NCBI GenBank assembly: GCA_963575745.1
Contig: CAUYUJ010012780.1
Span: forward strand, 148,501 to 212,500
DNA from: Prorocentrum cordatum
Taxonomy: Eukaryota; Sar; Dinophyceae; Prorocentrales; Prorocentraceae
Direction: 5' to 3'
DNA length: 64,000 nt
Positions 8,890-19,236 of the stretch are shown here, one piece after another. The notes below the pieces were generated by a model. The model did not search any database and had not been told where the DNA came from. It saw nothing but the letters and a program-made list of their open reading frames with translations. Positions within the stretch are counted from its first letter, which is position 1. Each line of letters opens with the position of its first letter. A program made the translations under genes and the position numbers.

Positions 8890-9075
8890 CTCTTTTTAAG
8901 ACGGTTCGCTCGTATCTGCACGCGTGACCCTTAACACGTATATCACGTGCACGCGTTACCCTCAACGCGTATATCATAAACCCTTGGTACCCGCCCTCTT
9001 CGCCTTCGATCGTATCCCCTTGGGGGTATATCTCCCTTACCTGCCACGTGCATTCCGTGCAGGCCTTAAAATAAA
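8890..9075 (-). repeat. Dispersed repeat family X, copy 4 (divergent)
   Basis: On the minus strand it keeps AAGGGAGATATACCCCCAAGG, a GGCGAAGAGGGCGGGTACCAAGGGT-like core and CGAACCGTCTTAAA, in the same order as the other copies. It has no GTT tail, and a duplicated CACGCGT block sits near 8915-8965. Confidence 0.55.
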
Positions 9076-9229
9076 GGAAGGGAGGACGGGTGGAAGGAAG
9101 GGACAAGGGGGAGAGAGGATGATGGAGCACGAAAGATAGTAGCAGGAGGGAGGCTCGGAGCAGAAAACACGTGGCAGACTCAGACGGGCAGATCGGGCGG
9201 GTAGTCCCTAACAGACGGGCCCAGGCGGC

Positions 9230-9960
9230 AAGGTCGAGCAGGCGGGTTGCTGTAGCGTGCATCCTACACGAATCGCGAGGAAGCCTTGGGCGACACCGCG
9301 ATTCCAAAATACATCTCGTGAGGAAATCCAAAGCGCAAGCGTGATTCCTGAGTGTCGAAAGCTGGGCGCCTGAATCAATCGCGAGGAAGTCCTAAGCGAC
9401 AGCGCGATTCCTGAGCGTCGAAAGCGCGACGCTTGAATGAATTAGGGGGAAATATCAGGCGAGAGCAAATTTCTTTGATACATTGCAATAACGTTCCTAG
9501 CGAGAGCGCGATTCTTCAATCAACCGCAAGGAAGTATCCGGCGGGAACCGTTGTTGTTGTAAACTGGGGGCCGGGGGCAGATTTTGAGGAGGAGGATTTT
9601 CCCGGTAAAAACACACAGCGAGCCCCGGGAGGGGCACTTCAATTGCCATACGCATATTTTATGCGACTGCGTGAGTCCTGTATTACTCGTCAGGAAGTGA
9701 AGAAATTCCAAGCGAGAGCGCGATTCTTGAATGGCGAGGGCGTGGCGCCTCAACAAATTGCGAGGAAGTCACAGGCGAGAGCGCGACTCCGCAATTAATT
9801 GTGAAGAAATATCAGGCGGGAACCGTTGTTCTTGTTGTTGTTGTAGTCCGGGTGCCAGGGGCGCAGTTTGAGGAGGAAGACTTCCCCTGGGAAAAACACG
9901 GTGCAAGCCCCGGGACGGGTACTTCAATGAAAAATGCATGTATCTCACCGGAGGGGGGGG
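9230..9960 (+). repeat. Degenerate repeats with a ~270-bp direct duplication
   Basis: Variants of ATCGCGAGGAAGTC...GCGACAGCGCGATTC recur several times from 9270 to 9800. A longer block (GGCGGGAACCGTTGTTG, TTTGAGGAGGA, AAAAACAC, AGCCCCGGGA, TACTTCAAT) occurs at about 9533-9660 and again at 9804-9940. No protein is recognised. Confidence 0.65.
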
Positions 9961-10559
9961 TCAACAATAGTTGTTCCTCAGTAGTGTGATTTCAACGAGG
10001 TTGACGCTGGATCTTGTGGCCTGTCCACTGGGCCGCACTTGCCGCTGCTTCATTCAGCGATGGCCACGGATATACACATCTATATGTACACGTCTGTGTA
10101 TGTATGTGTGTATGTATGTATGTATGTATGTACGTACGTACGTACGTACGTACGTATATATACACACATACTAGAGCCATCGCGCGCGCTTCGCGCGCGC
10201 TCAAGTTCTAGCTAGGCTGGATAGGCTAACTCATGTAATATAATGTAGGTCGCTTCTTGCGTCCAGGGACTCCCTTGGAGGCCCTGCGCAAGCCTCGGAA
10301 TCGTATAGAAGGGGAAGTGCGGAAACGCAGGAATCATTAATTTCCTTTTCTAGGTATTCAACGATCTGGGGCCCTCCAAGGCTTCCTGGGTTCTTTTGTG
10401 GGAGGTGAGGGGGGTGGTCTGAATTGTGGTCTGTTGTGCAAGAGTAGATCGGGCGCCAAACTTGGACAACCAAAATTATGGGATTTCTATGTTTTTCCAA
10501 TTCCTCGGCGCTGTTCGGCGCTGTCTTTTGTTTGTGCCTCGCGGGTTTTGTTACCCGGG
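9961..10559. other. No gene; GTAT/GTAC microsatellite and GCGC hairpin
   Basis: A GTAT then GTAC tetranucleotide tract lies at about 10100-10165. It is followed at ~10182-10200 by GCGCGCGCTTCGCGCGCGC, a near-perfect hairpin. Nothing else is recognised. Confidence 0.6.
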
Positions 10560-12440
10560 CCCCTCAGGGGTGTGGGATCTTCCGGACCCCCTGGGTTCTG
10601 GAGGCCTCCTGGAGGCATGGAGAGCCGTCGGAAGGGCGTCTCGGGCTGCGCGGGAACGTGTCAGGCCGTTCTTTACGTTCTGGGGGCTCCTTGGCGTCGT
10701 CTTGGGCTGTCCTTGGGCGTCTTGGGGGCACCCCGGGAACCTGGGAGACGCGGTATCGGCCAGATGTCAGGGGATGTGTGAGATCTCAGAGTAGGAGTCC
10801 ACTTAAAAAAAAAAAAACAATTCTGGGAATTCCCTTAATTTTCAAATCCTCGATCTTCGAGGGTTGGAAGAGGGAAAACGTGAGAAGGCGAAAAACATTA
10901 GAAAAAACAATGGGAAATCGACGATTTCACCCTCTTTGGGTTCTCTCGGGGCGTCTCTCGGAATTCTCATGCAATGTCTTGGAAGCGTCTGAAGGCCTCC
11001 CGGAAGTCTGGAGAGCCGTCAGCAGACTGTTTTGGACTGCTTGAGAGCATCTTCGGCTGTTCTTTTGCATTGTGAGGGGCTCTTGGGGCTGTCTTGGGGC
11101 GTCCTGGAGCGTTTTCGGAGCTCCCAGGGAGGCTGGGGGGCGCGGTACTGGGCGCCTCTTCGGCAATTTTGGGGGTGTCTTGGCCCGTCTCGGACCCCTC
11201 CTGGGGATCTTTTGGGCGGTCTTGGGGTGGTCTTGGACCGTTGGAAGCTCGAAAACGCGAGGTCACAAAACACAGAAAAACAATCAAAATCTACGACTTT
11301 GGCCTCTTCGGGCTTTACCGGGACGCCTCTCGGACCTCGATGGGGGTCTTATGGAGGCCTCCTGGGAGCGTGGAGAGCCGTCCACAGGGTGTTTTGGACT
11401 GCTTGGGAGCGTCTTGGGCCGTTCTTTACGTTCTGGGAGCTTCTTGGGTTTGTCATGGGCTGTCCTTCGGCGCCTTGGGGTCTCCCCAAGAAGCCCGGAA
11501 GCGCGGCACCGGCCAGATGTCAGGGGATGTGTAAGACCCCCGAGTAGGAGTTCCACCTTGAAAAAAAGAAATCTTGGAATTCCTTTTTTTGGTTCAAAAT
11601 CCTCGATGTTTGAGGGTTGGAAGCGGGCAAACGTGAGAAGGCGAAAAACATTGGAAACACCATTGGAAATCAACGATTTTACCCTCTTTGGGCTCTCTCG
11701 GGACGGCTCTCGCAGCTCTCATTGGCTGTTCTTGGATTTGGACGCCCGAAATGGGCACGGAAAGAAAGGGTACAATGCCCAACAACAAATGTTGTCTCAA
11801 ACCAACAGCGACCGCTGTTGGGCAGGCAGCCCTCTGTCTCGAATGGACACAGGCCGCGGCGGCGTGGACAGCGAGTCCTGTTCAAAATGAACAGGAACTG
11901 CTGTTGGGCATTGTAACCATTCTTTCCGTGCCCATTTCGTTCGTGCAGATTGGAGCATAGTCGGGGTCTTTTTGGGGCCTCTCAAGGATCGGGTGTGTGT
12001 TGGGGGCCTCTGGGTGGTCCCGAAGGCCTTTCAGAGGTCTCTGGAAGCCTCCTGCTCCCGCTCTTGGGCCCATCTTGGGCCTGTTCTGGGGTGGTCTGGG
12101 GCTGTCCTGGGCGCCTCTTCAGCGGTCTTGGAGCCTTCTTGGCCTGTCTTGGGGCCGTCCTGAGGGTCTCGGTCTCTTCGGTGGTCTTGGGGCGGTTTTG
12201 GGAGCCTCAAAGGCGCTCTTGGACCGTTGGAAGCTCGAAAAAGCGAGAAGCCAAAAACATTTAAACAAACATGAAAATCGACGATGTTGCCCTCTTCGGG
12301 CCGTCCTGGGACGCCTCTCGGACATTCGTCTCTTGAAGGCTACCTCGGAGCCTCGAGAGCCGTCGGAAGGCTGACTTGGGCTGCTTGGGAGCGTCTTGGG
12401 CCATCCTTTCGCATTCTGGGGGCTCCTGGGAGGCGTCTTG
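10560..12440 (+). repeat. Tandem array of ~0.37-0.4-kb units
   Basis: The landmark GGTTGGAAG...GAAAA...AAAAACA...ATCGACGATTT recurs at 10862, 11228, 11613 and 12228. Spacings are 366, 385 and 615 bp, and the last falls to ~420 once the 193-bp MITE at 11747-11939 is removed. Each unit also carries GGGACGCCTCTCGGA, GAGAGCCGTC, GTTCTTTACGTTCTGGG and CGGCCAGATGTCAGGGGATGTGT. A poly(A) of 12 lies in the first unit. Gly/Trp/Leu-rich frames are periodic by-products. Confidence 0.8.
11747..11939. mobile_element. MITE family A, copy 1
   Basis: A 193-bp element with ~38-bp terminal inverted repeats. The left end begins CGAAATGGGCACGGAAAGAA and the right end is its near-exact reverse complement, each followed by TACAATGCCCAACA. 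A second inner palindrome (TGTTGGGCA / TGCCCAACA) surrounds AACAGCGACCGC. It has no coding capacity. It sits inside one unit of the tandem array, and an identically organised copy is at 26473. No clear TSD is visible here. Confidence 0.85.
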
Positions 12441-13010
12441 GGCCCTCCTGGGTGAAGGTATTCCTCAGGATTTGTCATGGGAATCCTGAGAGACCTGGAA
12501 GGATCAACAACAACTCTCAAGCAAAACGAAGACTCTTCAAGATCCCGGACACTGAAAACACCTGAGAAATCCTGGAGAAACCTGCGGAATCCTGAGGAAC
12601 CCGGAGGAATCCGGAAGGACCCTGATGAATCCAAAAAATCACCAAAAATCCCGCAAGACCCTGCGGAACCCAAAAGAACCGTGAGGAATCCCGCAGAACC
12701 CTAAGGAATCTGAAAGAATCCGAGTGGCCCCTGAAGAATCCAGAAACGAAGCCGGAGGATCCCTGCGGCCTGAGATATCCGAAGGGACCCTGAAAATTCC
12801 CAACCAGTCTTTGGGCATCGAAAGGAAAACTGGCTGACCCTGAGGAACTGTGAGGATCCTTGAAGGCCCTAGAAGAATCTTGAAGAACCCTTAGAAACCC
12901 TAAGAGAAATTAAAGAATCCTGGAAAGCCCTGAGGGATCCAGAATATTCTTAAGGAATTTGGCTAAAATTCCAAGGAATCCGAAGGAGCCCCGAAGCCCG
13001 AAAGACCCAA
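12441..13010 (+). repeat. Degenerate GAATCCTGA-type short repeats
   Basis: GGAATCC, GGACCCTGA, GAACCC and similar words recur at irregular 9-14 bp spacing for more than 500 bases, such as around 12590-12720 and 12880-13000. There is no coding signal. Confidence 0.55.
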
Positions 13011-14130
13011 CGCAATCTGAAGACTCCGTTCACGCCAGCAGGCAGGCCCCCTGGTGGGGATGCTGGGGTTGGTTCTAGTTGCTGGGGAAGGGCGGGGGAG
13101 GGGCTCTGGGGCACACGGTCCTGTGTCAGCCAACGACAACACACACGATGGTCAAGCTGGATACGCCAACCACTTCACACTCACAACAAACTACTACAGC
13201 TACGCTGGCCACGTCGCTTCATTCTCCCTTTAACTGATGCTCGTTTCCGTGGCGCTTGACCCACACATCTCCGCCTACCTCGGCCCTGGAACTACTGTCT
13301 GTCTATCCGCACTGATATCAAGGTCTGTCACAGGCGTGAGTCCGAGCATCGAACCAGAATATGGCTTGTTCCTCCTTGCCGCCTGCCTTCGCCAACCACA
13401 CTGCTCGTCCTGTTCGTCCCTCCCGGGAATCCTCTCCACGTGCACCCTGTGGGTATCCGTACAGCGTTCTGCGTCTTTCCTCATCAAGCTGCCCTGGCTG
13501 TTGCTCTCTCGGACGTCCGTCGGGACTCCCCCGGCAGAGCCGGCCCGTGCACGGGCGCACGAGGCGCCCGGCCAGGCCGCCGCGTTCCGCTCCCTACCTC
13601 CAGCTCCACTGCCAAATTTCGCACATCCTCCGCCTCTTCCTCTGCGCATCCACCTCGCCATTATGTTGCTACTGCTGCTCGTCCACCATCCCTCCTGTTT
13701 TTTTTCCCGCAGAGCTCGACTCTTTGCTGGGATGGCAAGTTGCCCACTATGCGTCGCACTGCCTGTAGCGCCTCTTTCCAGGGCGTGTGTCGCCCGTAAA
13801 CCATGATAAACTTCAAAAGCATCACGTGCCACTCATGATTTTGGACGTGGTCTTACCACACTCCCGCGCGGGCGAATTGCCTCAATAATCCTAGCTGTCG
13901 ATGCGCAAGCGTCTTGCCGAGCCCCTCCACCTCAAGGATAACTTCAGTCGGCAGACATTTCAGCCGAACAAATGCGGCACACTTGTCTCCCCTCGCCTAC
14001 ACTTTGCTTCGCAAGATAATCGGCGACCTCAATCGAAACCCACTTTTGCAAAGGAACATCACCCTCCACATCCGTGGCAGCCTCTACCCTTGCTCGAAAA
14101 TATCCGACCCTTGCGCCATCTCATTCCCGC
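13011..14130. other. No gene supported
   Basis: Moderately GC-rich, mixed sequence. Several frames of 80-190 codons overlap on both strands at 13237-13832 but have no recognisable motif, and none is favoured. Confidence 0.4.
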
Positions 14131-14200
14131 TCCATTTTACTTTCGGCGCATGTCAGATCCCATCGGATAACTCTCCAAACACAATTGCACGATTGCCCGC

Positions 14201-15243
14201 TCAATGCTCGATGATCCGGACGAGTGTCGTCCAAAAATGTTCGAATGCCGTGGCACAACTTTCCGATGCAATGAACCTCGCCGTGAAAGAAGATATTGGG
14301 CTAGCCATGCATAGGCCCTTCCAGCGCAAGAGAATGACCTCAACCCCGTGCTCTGTATCAAGATGTGTTTCCGAGACGCAAGCCGCAGCAAAACACTGCG
14401 ATGCGCGCGTGCCACCATCACATTGTATTGCACAGTTGACGTGGATGAGGTTCAAGGTGCAATCGCTTCCACGAGCTTTGCGCATCCATGGTCGACCTGA
14501 GTGAATGGTCTGCGATCTTGCTGCAGCCCCTCCTCCGCCAGAGCACCGGACCTCCGTAGGAACGACAGGGGGCGCATGCCTTTCAGGATCAAAGTCGCCA
14601 GGCTGCGCGTCAATATTCCGAACGATGGCTGCAAAGACACGTCTGCGAGCGCGCACGTGCCCATAGCGAGATCCACCAACGGCTTGCGTAGTGAAACGTC
14701 CATCGGGACCTTCCCACTGAAAATCATCACAATCCGAACCAATTGCGACGTGGTGACCAGGGATTTCTGCAACGTACGCGTGGCTGTGTTGGACTCGCTC
14801 CTCGCAGCGCTGAATGTGCCATCCGATGCACCTGCAGCAGGAGCCAGAAGAGGAAGTCCGTACTTGGCGCACGCGTCGGCTGCGAACGAGCCGAACACTC
14901 GCATCCACTCAGCTTGCGATGAACATCCATCCCACCATTTCCGCCAACCCTCGCCTCGCAGATCACAGAACGCATCTTCCCAATGCCCGAGTCGCCGCCA
15001 ACAGGGAGGAGGCCCAAAGGCAGCGCGAGGCCAGAGCATCGGCTGCGCACCCGCGCAGGGCGCCCTGGACAGGCACCATCTCTTCGAGGCCAGCCCCGCC
15101 CTTGCCTCACATCTCAGAGTCGAATGGGATTGAGCAGGGGCTTCACCCGTGGAGTACAGCATTGCACTCATGCCCGCCTCCAACCACCCCTTCCGATTCG
15201 TGCGCCTCCTCCTCTGTCTTCCTCTTCTTCCTCCTGCTCGCAT
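14201..15243 (-). pseudogene. Decayed ORF with RNase H-like segment
   Basis: Two minus-strand frames abut. 15243-14452 encodes 263 residues ending near KLVEAIAP. A second frame continues from about 14458 with INLIHVNC-like text, CDGGTRASQCFAAACV, and PISSFTARFIASESCATAF. The DGG...AA...SFTA.FIA pattern resembles the RNase H fold often appended to dinoflagellate retroelement proteins (first Asp, then the E/A of helix A). The switch of frame at ~14455 implies a frameshift. Upstream residues (GMRPLSFLRRSGALAEEGLQ) look coding but I do not recognise them. It could instead be consecutive exons. Function is an inference from a short motif. Confidence 0.35.
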
Positions 15244-15828
15244 ACAGCTCCCATGAGATTCAGGCAGGGACGCGCGCTGGACACGCTGCCGCCCAGCCAG
15301 CCTTGTTCTGCCTGCACTCCTCTACCAACAGCTGCACATCGTTGCGAAGGCCGTTCACCTCAGGAGGAGCACCAGGAGGGGGATGGGAAGGAAAGTGGAA
15401 TGAGGAGGCGGGAGAACGAGGGATGGGAAGGGGGTGTGAGGAGGCAGAATCTCCTGGCTGGGTCAGACAAAAGCATTGCTGGACGACTCTCCACAAGACG
15501 AAGTCGAAGGATCGCTAGCGGGCACCAACTCAACCTCACAGCACGGCGAGCCTGGAGGAAAAAGAAACGGTCTAGGCGTCGCGTGCCGCCCCCTCCTCCT
15601 TCCCCGTCCTCCTCTTCTTCCCCTCCTCGGCCTCGCCCTCCCTGCTGCTGATTCAGCTGCTCATCGCTGCCCTCATCCGCCCTCTTCGAACTTCTCCTCC
15701 TCTCCGTCTCCTCCTCGTCCCCAAATCATCCCTCTCCCTCCGCCACGTCCGCTTCATCTTCTTCTCTTTCTTCCTCCTCCTCCTCCTCCTCCTCCTCCTC
15801 CTTCACCGCCTACCTCCCCTCGGCAGCG
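15244..15828. other. No gene; TCC microsatellite
   Basis: Pyrimidine-rich sequence with a TCC microsatellite near 15774-15812. GAGCCTGGAGG occurs at 15549 and again at the start of MITE C at 15829. No supported ORF. Confidence 0.5.
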
Positions 15829-16009
15829 AGCCTGGAGGGAAGCGAGAAAGGGCCGGCCTTCACAGAAGGCTCGCAAGTCGCAAGTCCCCCGGCCTTCTGA
15901 GAAGTTCTCTAAGCCGTCCCCGAAGACGCAGAGAACTCCTCAGAAGGCGCGAGGGCTTCTGAGCAGTCCCGCCGCCTTCTGAGCAGGCCTTCTCCTTCTC
16001 GCCTCCCCC
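15829..16009 (+). mobile_element. MITE-like family C, copy 1
   Basis: Begins AGCCTGGAGGGAAGCGAGAAAG and contains CAGAAGGCTCG, CCGGCCTTCTGAGAAGTTCTC, CCCCGAAGACGC, GAAGGCGCGAGGGCTTCTGAG and GCCGCCTTCTGAG, ending CTTCTCCTTCTCGCCTCCCCC. The two ends are inverted repeats of each other. Copies lie at 41257 and, inverted, at 56519-56695 inside a host intron. Confidence 0.7.
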
Positions 16010-16487
16010 ATCTCTCGCTCGCTGCCGCCCCCTCCCTCCCCGGCCTGCGCCCGCGCGAAGCCACTGCAGGCCCGAGCGGCGCTGCCCCGCGCGCGCGCTT
16101 CGCAGCGGCGCAGCTCGGGCGGCGACAGCCCGGCGAGGGCGCGCCCGCCCCGCCTGCCCCGCTGTCCTCGCGCCCCCTCCCCAGGAACAGGAGGACGGGG
16201 CTCGCGCCTCGCTCTGAAATCGCCAGGGCCGCGAAGCGCGACAAATTAGCTCCGCACCCTCGTGGTGGCCCCCGTTGCTGCGGGGCCCGGGCCGAGGCGC
16301 GACGACGATGCTCTCGCTGGGGCAGGGGACAGGAAGAGGGTCCTGGCGCCGGGGGCGGCTGCTGTGAGGGTGGCTTCCCGGGCGGAGGCCCGCACGCACA
16401 GCGGGCGCTGCCTGCGGCGAGGTGGTGGCCACCGGGAGGTCCTTGCGGCTTGCGTCGCCGAGAAGGCCTGCCTGCTGGCGCGGCCCA
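16010..16487. other. Very GC-rich, no gene recognised
   Basis: CG-dense sequence. All six frames stay open for long stretches because stops are rare at this composition. No motif supports a gene. Confidence 0.4.
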
Positions 16488-16625
16488 ACCGACACCTAGC
16501 AAACCATCCCCTTCTGTGACGTCATCCTCGCCCTCCGAGCTCCCCCTCCAGCCGCATACGTACTACGTCTTGGGGCGAGGCGAGGGGGACGTCACAGAAG
16601 GGGAAGGTTTGCTTGGGGTCGGTTA
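16488..16625. repeat. Inverted repeat with 46-bp arms
   Basis: The left arm starts AACCGACACCTAGCAAACC and contains CCCCTTCTGTGACGTC. The right arm (ending 16625) is its reverse complement with about eight mismatches, around a ~45-bp loop containing TACGTACTACG. It could be a small MITE or a regulatory or terminator hairpin. TGACGTCA-like cores lie in both arms. Confidence 0.8.
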
Positions 16626-17640
16626 GGCCGCCCCTGACCTCTCTCCCTCCCGCTCCAGGCACAACCTGCCCAGAGCCGGGTGCGCCCCGCCTCTGCTGCG
16701 CGACTGGGACACCTCCCGGGCTGGGCCGCGCGCCGCTCGGGCGCCCGCAGGGAGCAGGGGGGAGCAAGGGCGACCCCGCGGCGCTGACCACGCCCCCGAG
16801 GGGGGGGCGGATCGCCCAGGATGTGACGGTCGGGGCCTCGGTGTCCCCATCCGCGGAAGGGCCCGCCACCCTGGGCCAGGATCGCCGCCCCAGACATCCA
16901 GTGGACCGATTGAAGGCTTCAATCCGCGGGCCCCACATGCGATGGTCCCGGGGTCCGAGGGGAACGCGCCAGGACTGACGGGGCACGGTCCGCCCGAAGT
17001 CTGGGTCTGGCGGCAGGTGCTCGTCGACCTGGCACGGTTCAGGCTGCCCCTTGGGGTGGCGCTGCCACCACGAGGCAGCCGCGCCTGCGCCCCGCCTCGC
17101 CGGGCGAGGGGCTCGCCGTCCCACCCTGCTCCTCAGCTGTTTCGGACACGATGCATCCTTCATATGGCACGGTCGTGTCGTGACGACGTTGGCGCTGGTA
17201 TCTGACACCATGCAGATCTCCAGCTTTAGTGATGGCTGCTTCCCGAGAGCGCGGAGTCTTCGATGTCGGCTGATGCTGGGCCACTGGATGCATTCAGCCT
17301 GAAGAGCTTGCGCTGGGGTCGCCGCCGCGACGACACGACAAGAACCTGTGGCCCTCGCCCTTCCCCTCCTGCGATTTCCTCTCTCCGACTCCTCCCTCTC
17401 GACGACACGACAAGAACCTGGCGTACTCCACCATAGTGGTCCTAGCCCTTCCCTTGCTCCAATTCTCTCCCCCCCTCAATTCTCCCTCCTGCCCCTTCTC
17501 GGTCGCCCTCGCCACCCGTCGACTCATCCTCGCCTCCGTCGCTCTCTCCCACTCCTCAGTCGCCCACGCCTTTCGCCTCCTCCTCCTCCTCCTCCTCCTT
17601 CTCCTCCTCCTCCTCCTCCTCCTCATCCCTCCTGCTCCTC
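16626..17640. other. No gene supported; TC-rich end
   Basis: GC-rich to 17300, then pyrimidine-rich. GACGACACGACAAGAACCTG occurs twice ~71 bp apart (about 17329 and 17400). A TCC tract lies at 17578-17625. The 229-codon minus-strand frame at 16522-17211 shows no motif and runs through the inverted repeat. Confidence 0.4.
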
Positions 17641-17883
17641 TCGGGCCGAGCGAAAGAGGGGGATAGCAAAGGGGGGGTTAGAATCAGCTCACGTAGCTGG
17701 TTTTCTCGGCGCCTCCCGGCGCCGGGAGGCGGGTATCTATCGAGGAATGGGCCCCTCGGTGGGGCCGAAACCAGCTGCATGCAGCAGATTTCGCAACCCC
17801 TACTTTCCCAATCCCCCCCTTTCGTCTGGCCCGATCCTCCTTCTCAACTGCCCTCGCTATTCCTACCGCCATCCACCTCTCCT
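17641..17883. mobile_element. MITE family B, copy 1
   Basis: Starts TCGGGCCGAGCGAAAG. It contains GGGGATAGCAAAGGGGG, a perfect inner palindrome CGCCTCCCGGCGCCGGGAGGCG, CAGCTGCATGCAGCAG, and a right subterminal inverted copy TCCCCCCCTTTCG..GGCCCGA. It matches 26665-26895 over its length. A TCCTC target duplication (17636-17640 and 17884-17888) is possible, but the flank is TC-rich. No coding capacity. Confidence 0.75.
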
Positions 17884-17888
17884 TCCTC

Positions 17889-18028
17889 CACAATTACTCA
17901 ATATGTTTACGACTCTCCATCTTCCCCTGATGACGGCTTGAAAGTGCTCGACCCCCCCCCGCGTACTGTTTTTTACACACAGGTTTCCCCGGAGTTGGGT
18001 TTTCGCTTGCATTGTTTTTCAAAATGCT
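17889..18028. other. No feature seen
   Basis: Short unique-looking stretch between MITE B and the 53-bp repeat. No ORF or motif is supported. Confidence 0.4.
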
Positions 18029-18221
18029 GCTCTCGCTGAGGCGCCGGCTTCATTTTCGGGCCCCGCTCGTTCCGAATCGTGCTCCCGCTGCAGCGCTGGC
18101 CTCATTTTCGTGCTTCCGCTCGTTCCGAATCGTGCTCCCGCTGCAGCGCTGGCCTCATTTCCGCGCTTACGCTCGTTTCGACTCGTGCTCCCGCTGCAGC
18201 GCTGGCGTCGTTTCCCGTGCC
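18029..18221 (+). repeat. 53-bp tandem repeat, ~3.6 units
   Basis: Units start at 18029, 18081, 18134 and 18187 with GCTCCCGCTGCAGCGCTGG, then CTCATTTTCG...GCTCGTTCCGAATCGT. Units 2 and 3 are nearly identical and unit 4 is partial. It is followed by CATGCCACGGCATGCAATGCAATG, a local repetition. Confidence 0.9.
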
Positions 18222-18614
18222 ATGCCACGGCATGCAATGCAATGCTAGGTTGATACTACGCTTTGCGGTGCTCTTGTACGCCGTGCCATGCCGTGCTCTA
18301 CAATGCATCGCGTACCCTTTCGGGATCATTGCCCTGCTCGACATCCGACTGTGCAAGTAGAGAGGGGATCTACGCCATGGTAAGGGATGGGAGGGAGGGG
18401 TAGGGTGTCAGACATGACGCGAGCGCACCTAGCTTGTCCTCCTCCTCATCCTCCTCCTCCTCCTCCTCCTCCTCCTCCTCCTCCTCCCCTCCTCCTCCTC
18501 CTCGTCCTCCTCCTCCTCCTCCTCCTCCTCCTCCTCCGCCCTGTTCCTCCTCGTCCTCCTCCTCCTCCCTGTTCCTTCTCCTCCGTCTCCCCGCCTCTCC
18601 TCCGCGCACCGCAC
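18222..18614. repeat. TCC microsatellite region
   Basis: About 18436-18590 is TCC/TCG triplets, giving Ser, Pro, Glu or Arg runs in every frame. 18222-18435 shows nothing else. Confidence 0.85.
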
Positions 18615-18666
18615 CTCGACTATACGATCTCCAGGCTTCACTGCCTGCTCAGGGTGATTGTCGTTC
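18615..18666 (-). CDS. Orphan 52-bp exon of a PDZ-like domain
   Basis: On the minus strand CAG|GAACGACAATC opens and GTCGAG|GTGCGG closes a 52-nt segment. It reads (W)NDNHPEQAVKPGDRIVE, where a preceding exon ending in TG would supply Trp. This matches the C-terminal half of the PDZ-like domain I recall as common in dinoflagellate proteins (WN..HP...VKPGDRIVEVNG). The splice sites are AG and GT, entry phase 2 and exit phase 0. Neighbouring exons were not found within about 1 kb on either side. It may belong to a gene with long introns or be a relic. Identification rests on 17 residues. Confidence 0.45.
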
Positions 18667-19236
18667 CTGAGTCCCACACGCGGGCACGGAAAGAGAGTAC
18701 GAAGAGGAGGATGTGAACGAATGCCACGGGGGAGACGACGAGGTAGACATCTCCGACGTCGAAGGAAGGGCACAGCAACGGGGAGAAAAGGGCGGATGGT
18801 TCGAGCCTTGAGCTGGCGTGAGGGTGCGATGGAAGACTGTGTGCGTGTCAGGAATCCTTCGGAGCCAGGGCCAAGCTGGTAGTGCTAGGTCAGGCCTGTC
18901 CCCCTGCACGGAGATTTTGAAAAATAAAACATACTCCAAACATGCTCAAACATAGTCAAACAATCGTCCCGCAACTATTTGACTATGTCCCCCTTATTCT
19001 AAGATGGGGTTATTGTTATTACTTGGACGCCTCCTCCTCCTCCTTCCTCTTCTCGTCCCCTCCTCTTCTCGTCTCCTCGTGCGAGACTTACTCGTGTCCA
19101 GACTTACTCACACACATACTTACTCATACTGAGACCTACTCGTCCTCAGACTTACTCATACCCAGACGTACACGTACACAAACTTACTCATACACAGACT
19201 TACTCATATTCAGGCGGGTCTCAGGTGGGGCGCTCG
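18667..19236. other. No gene; family F copy and CTTACTCATAC repeats
   Basis: A family F element lies at 18885-18985 on the minus strand. From 19085 to 19210 variants of (A)CTTACTCATACACAGA recur every ~20-24 bases. No coding signal. Confidence 0.55.
18885..18985 (-). repeat. Dispersed repeat family F, copy 1
   Basis: On the minus strand it reads GATTGTTTGACTATGTTTGAGCATG, then TTTTCAAAATCTCCGTGCAG, then GGGGACAGGCCTGAC. The same order occurs at 34590-34680, and the GGGACAGGCCCGACTTAA end recurs at 20395. Confidence 0.6.
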
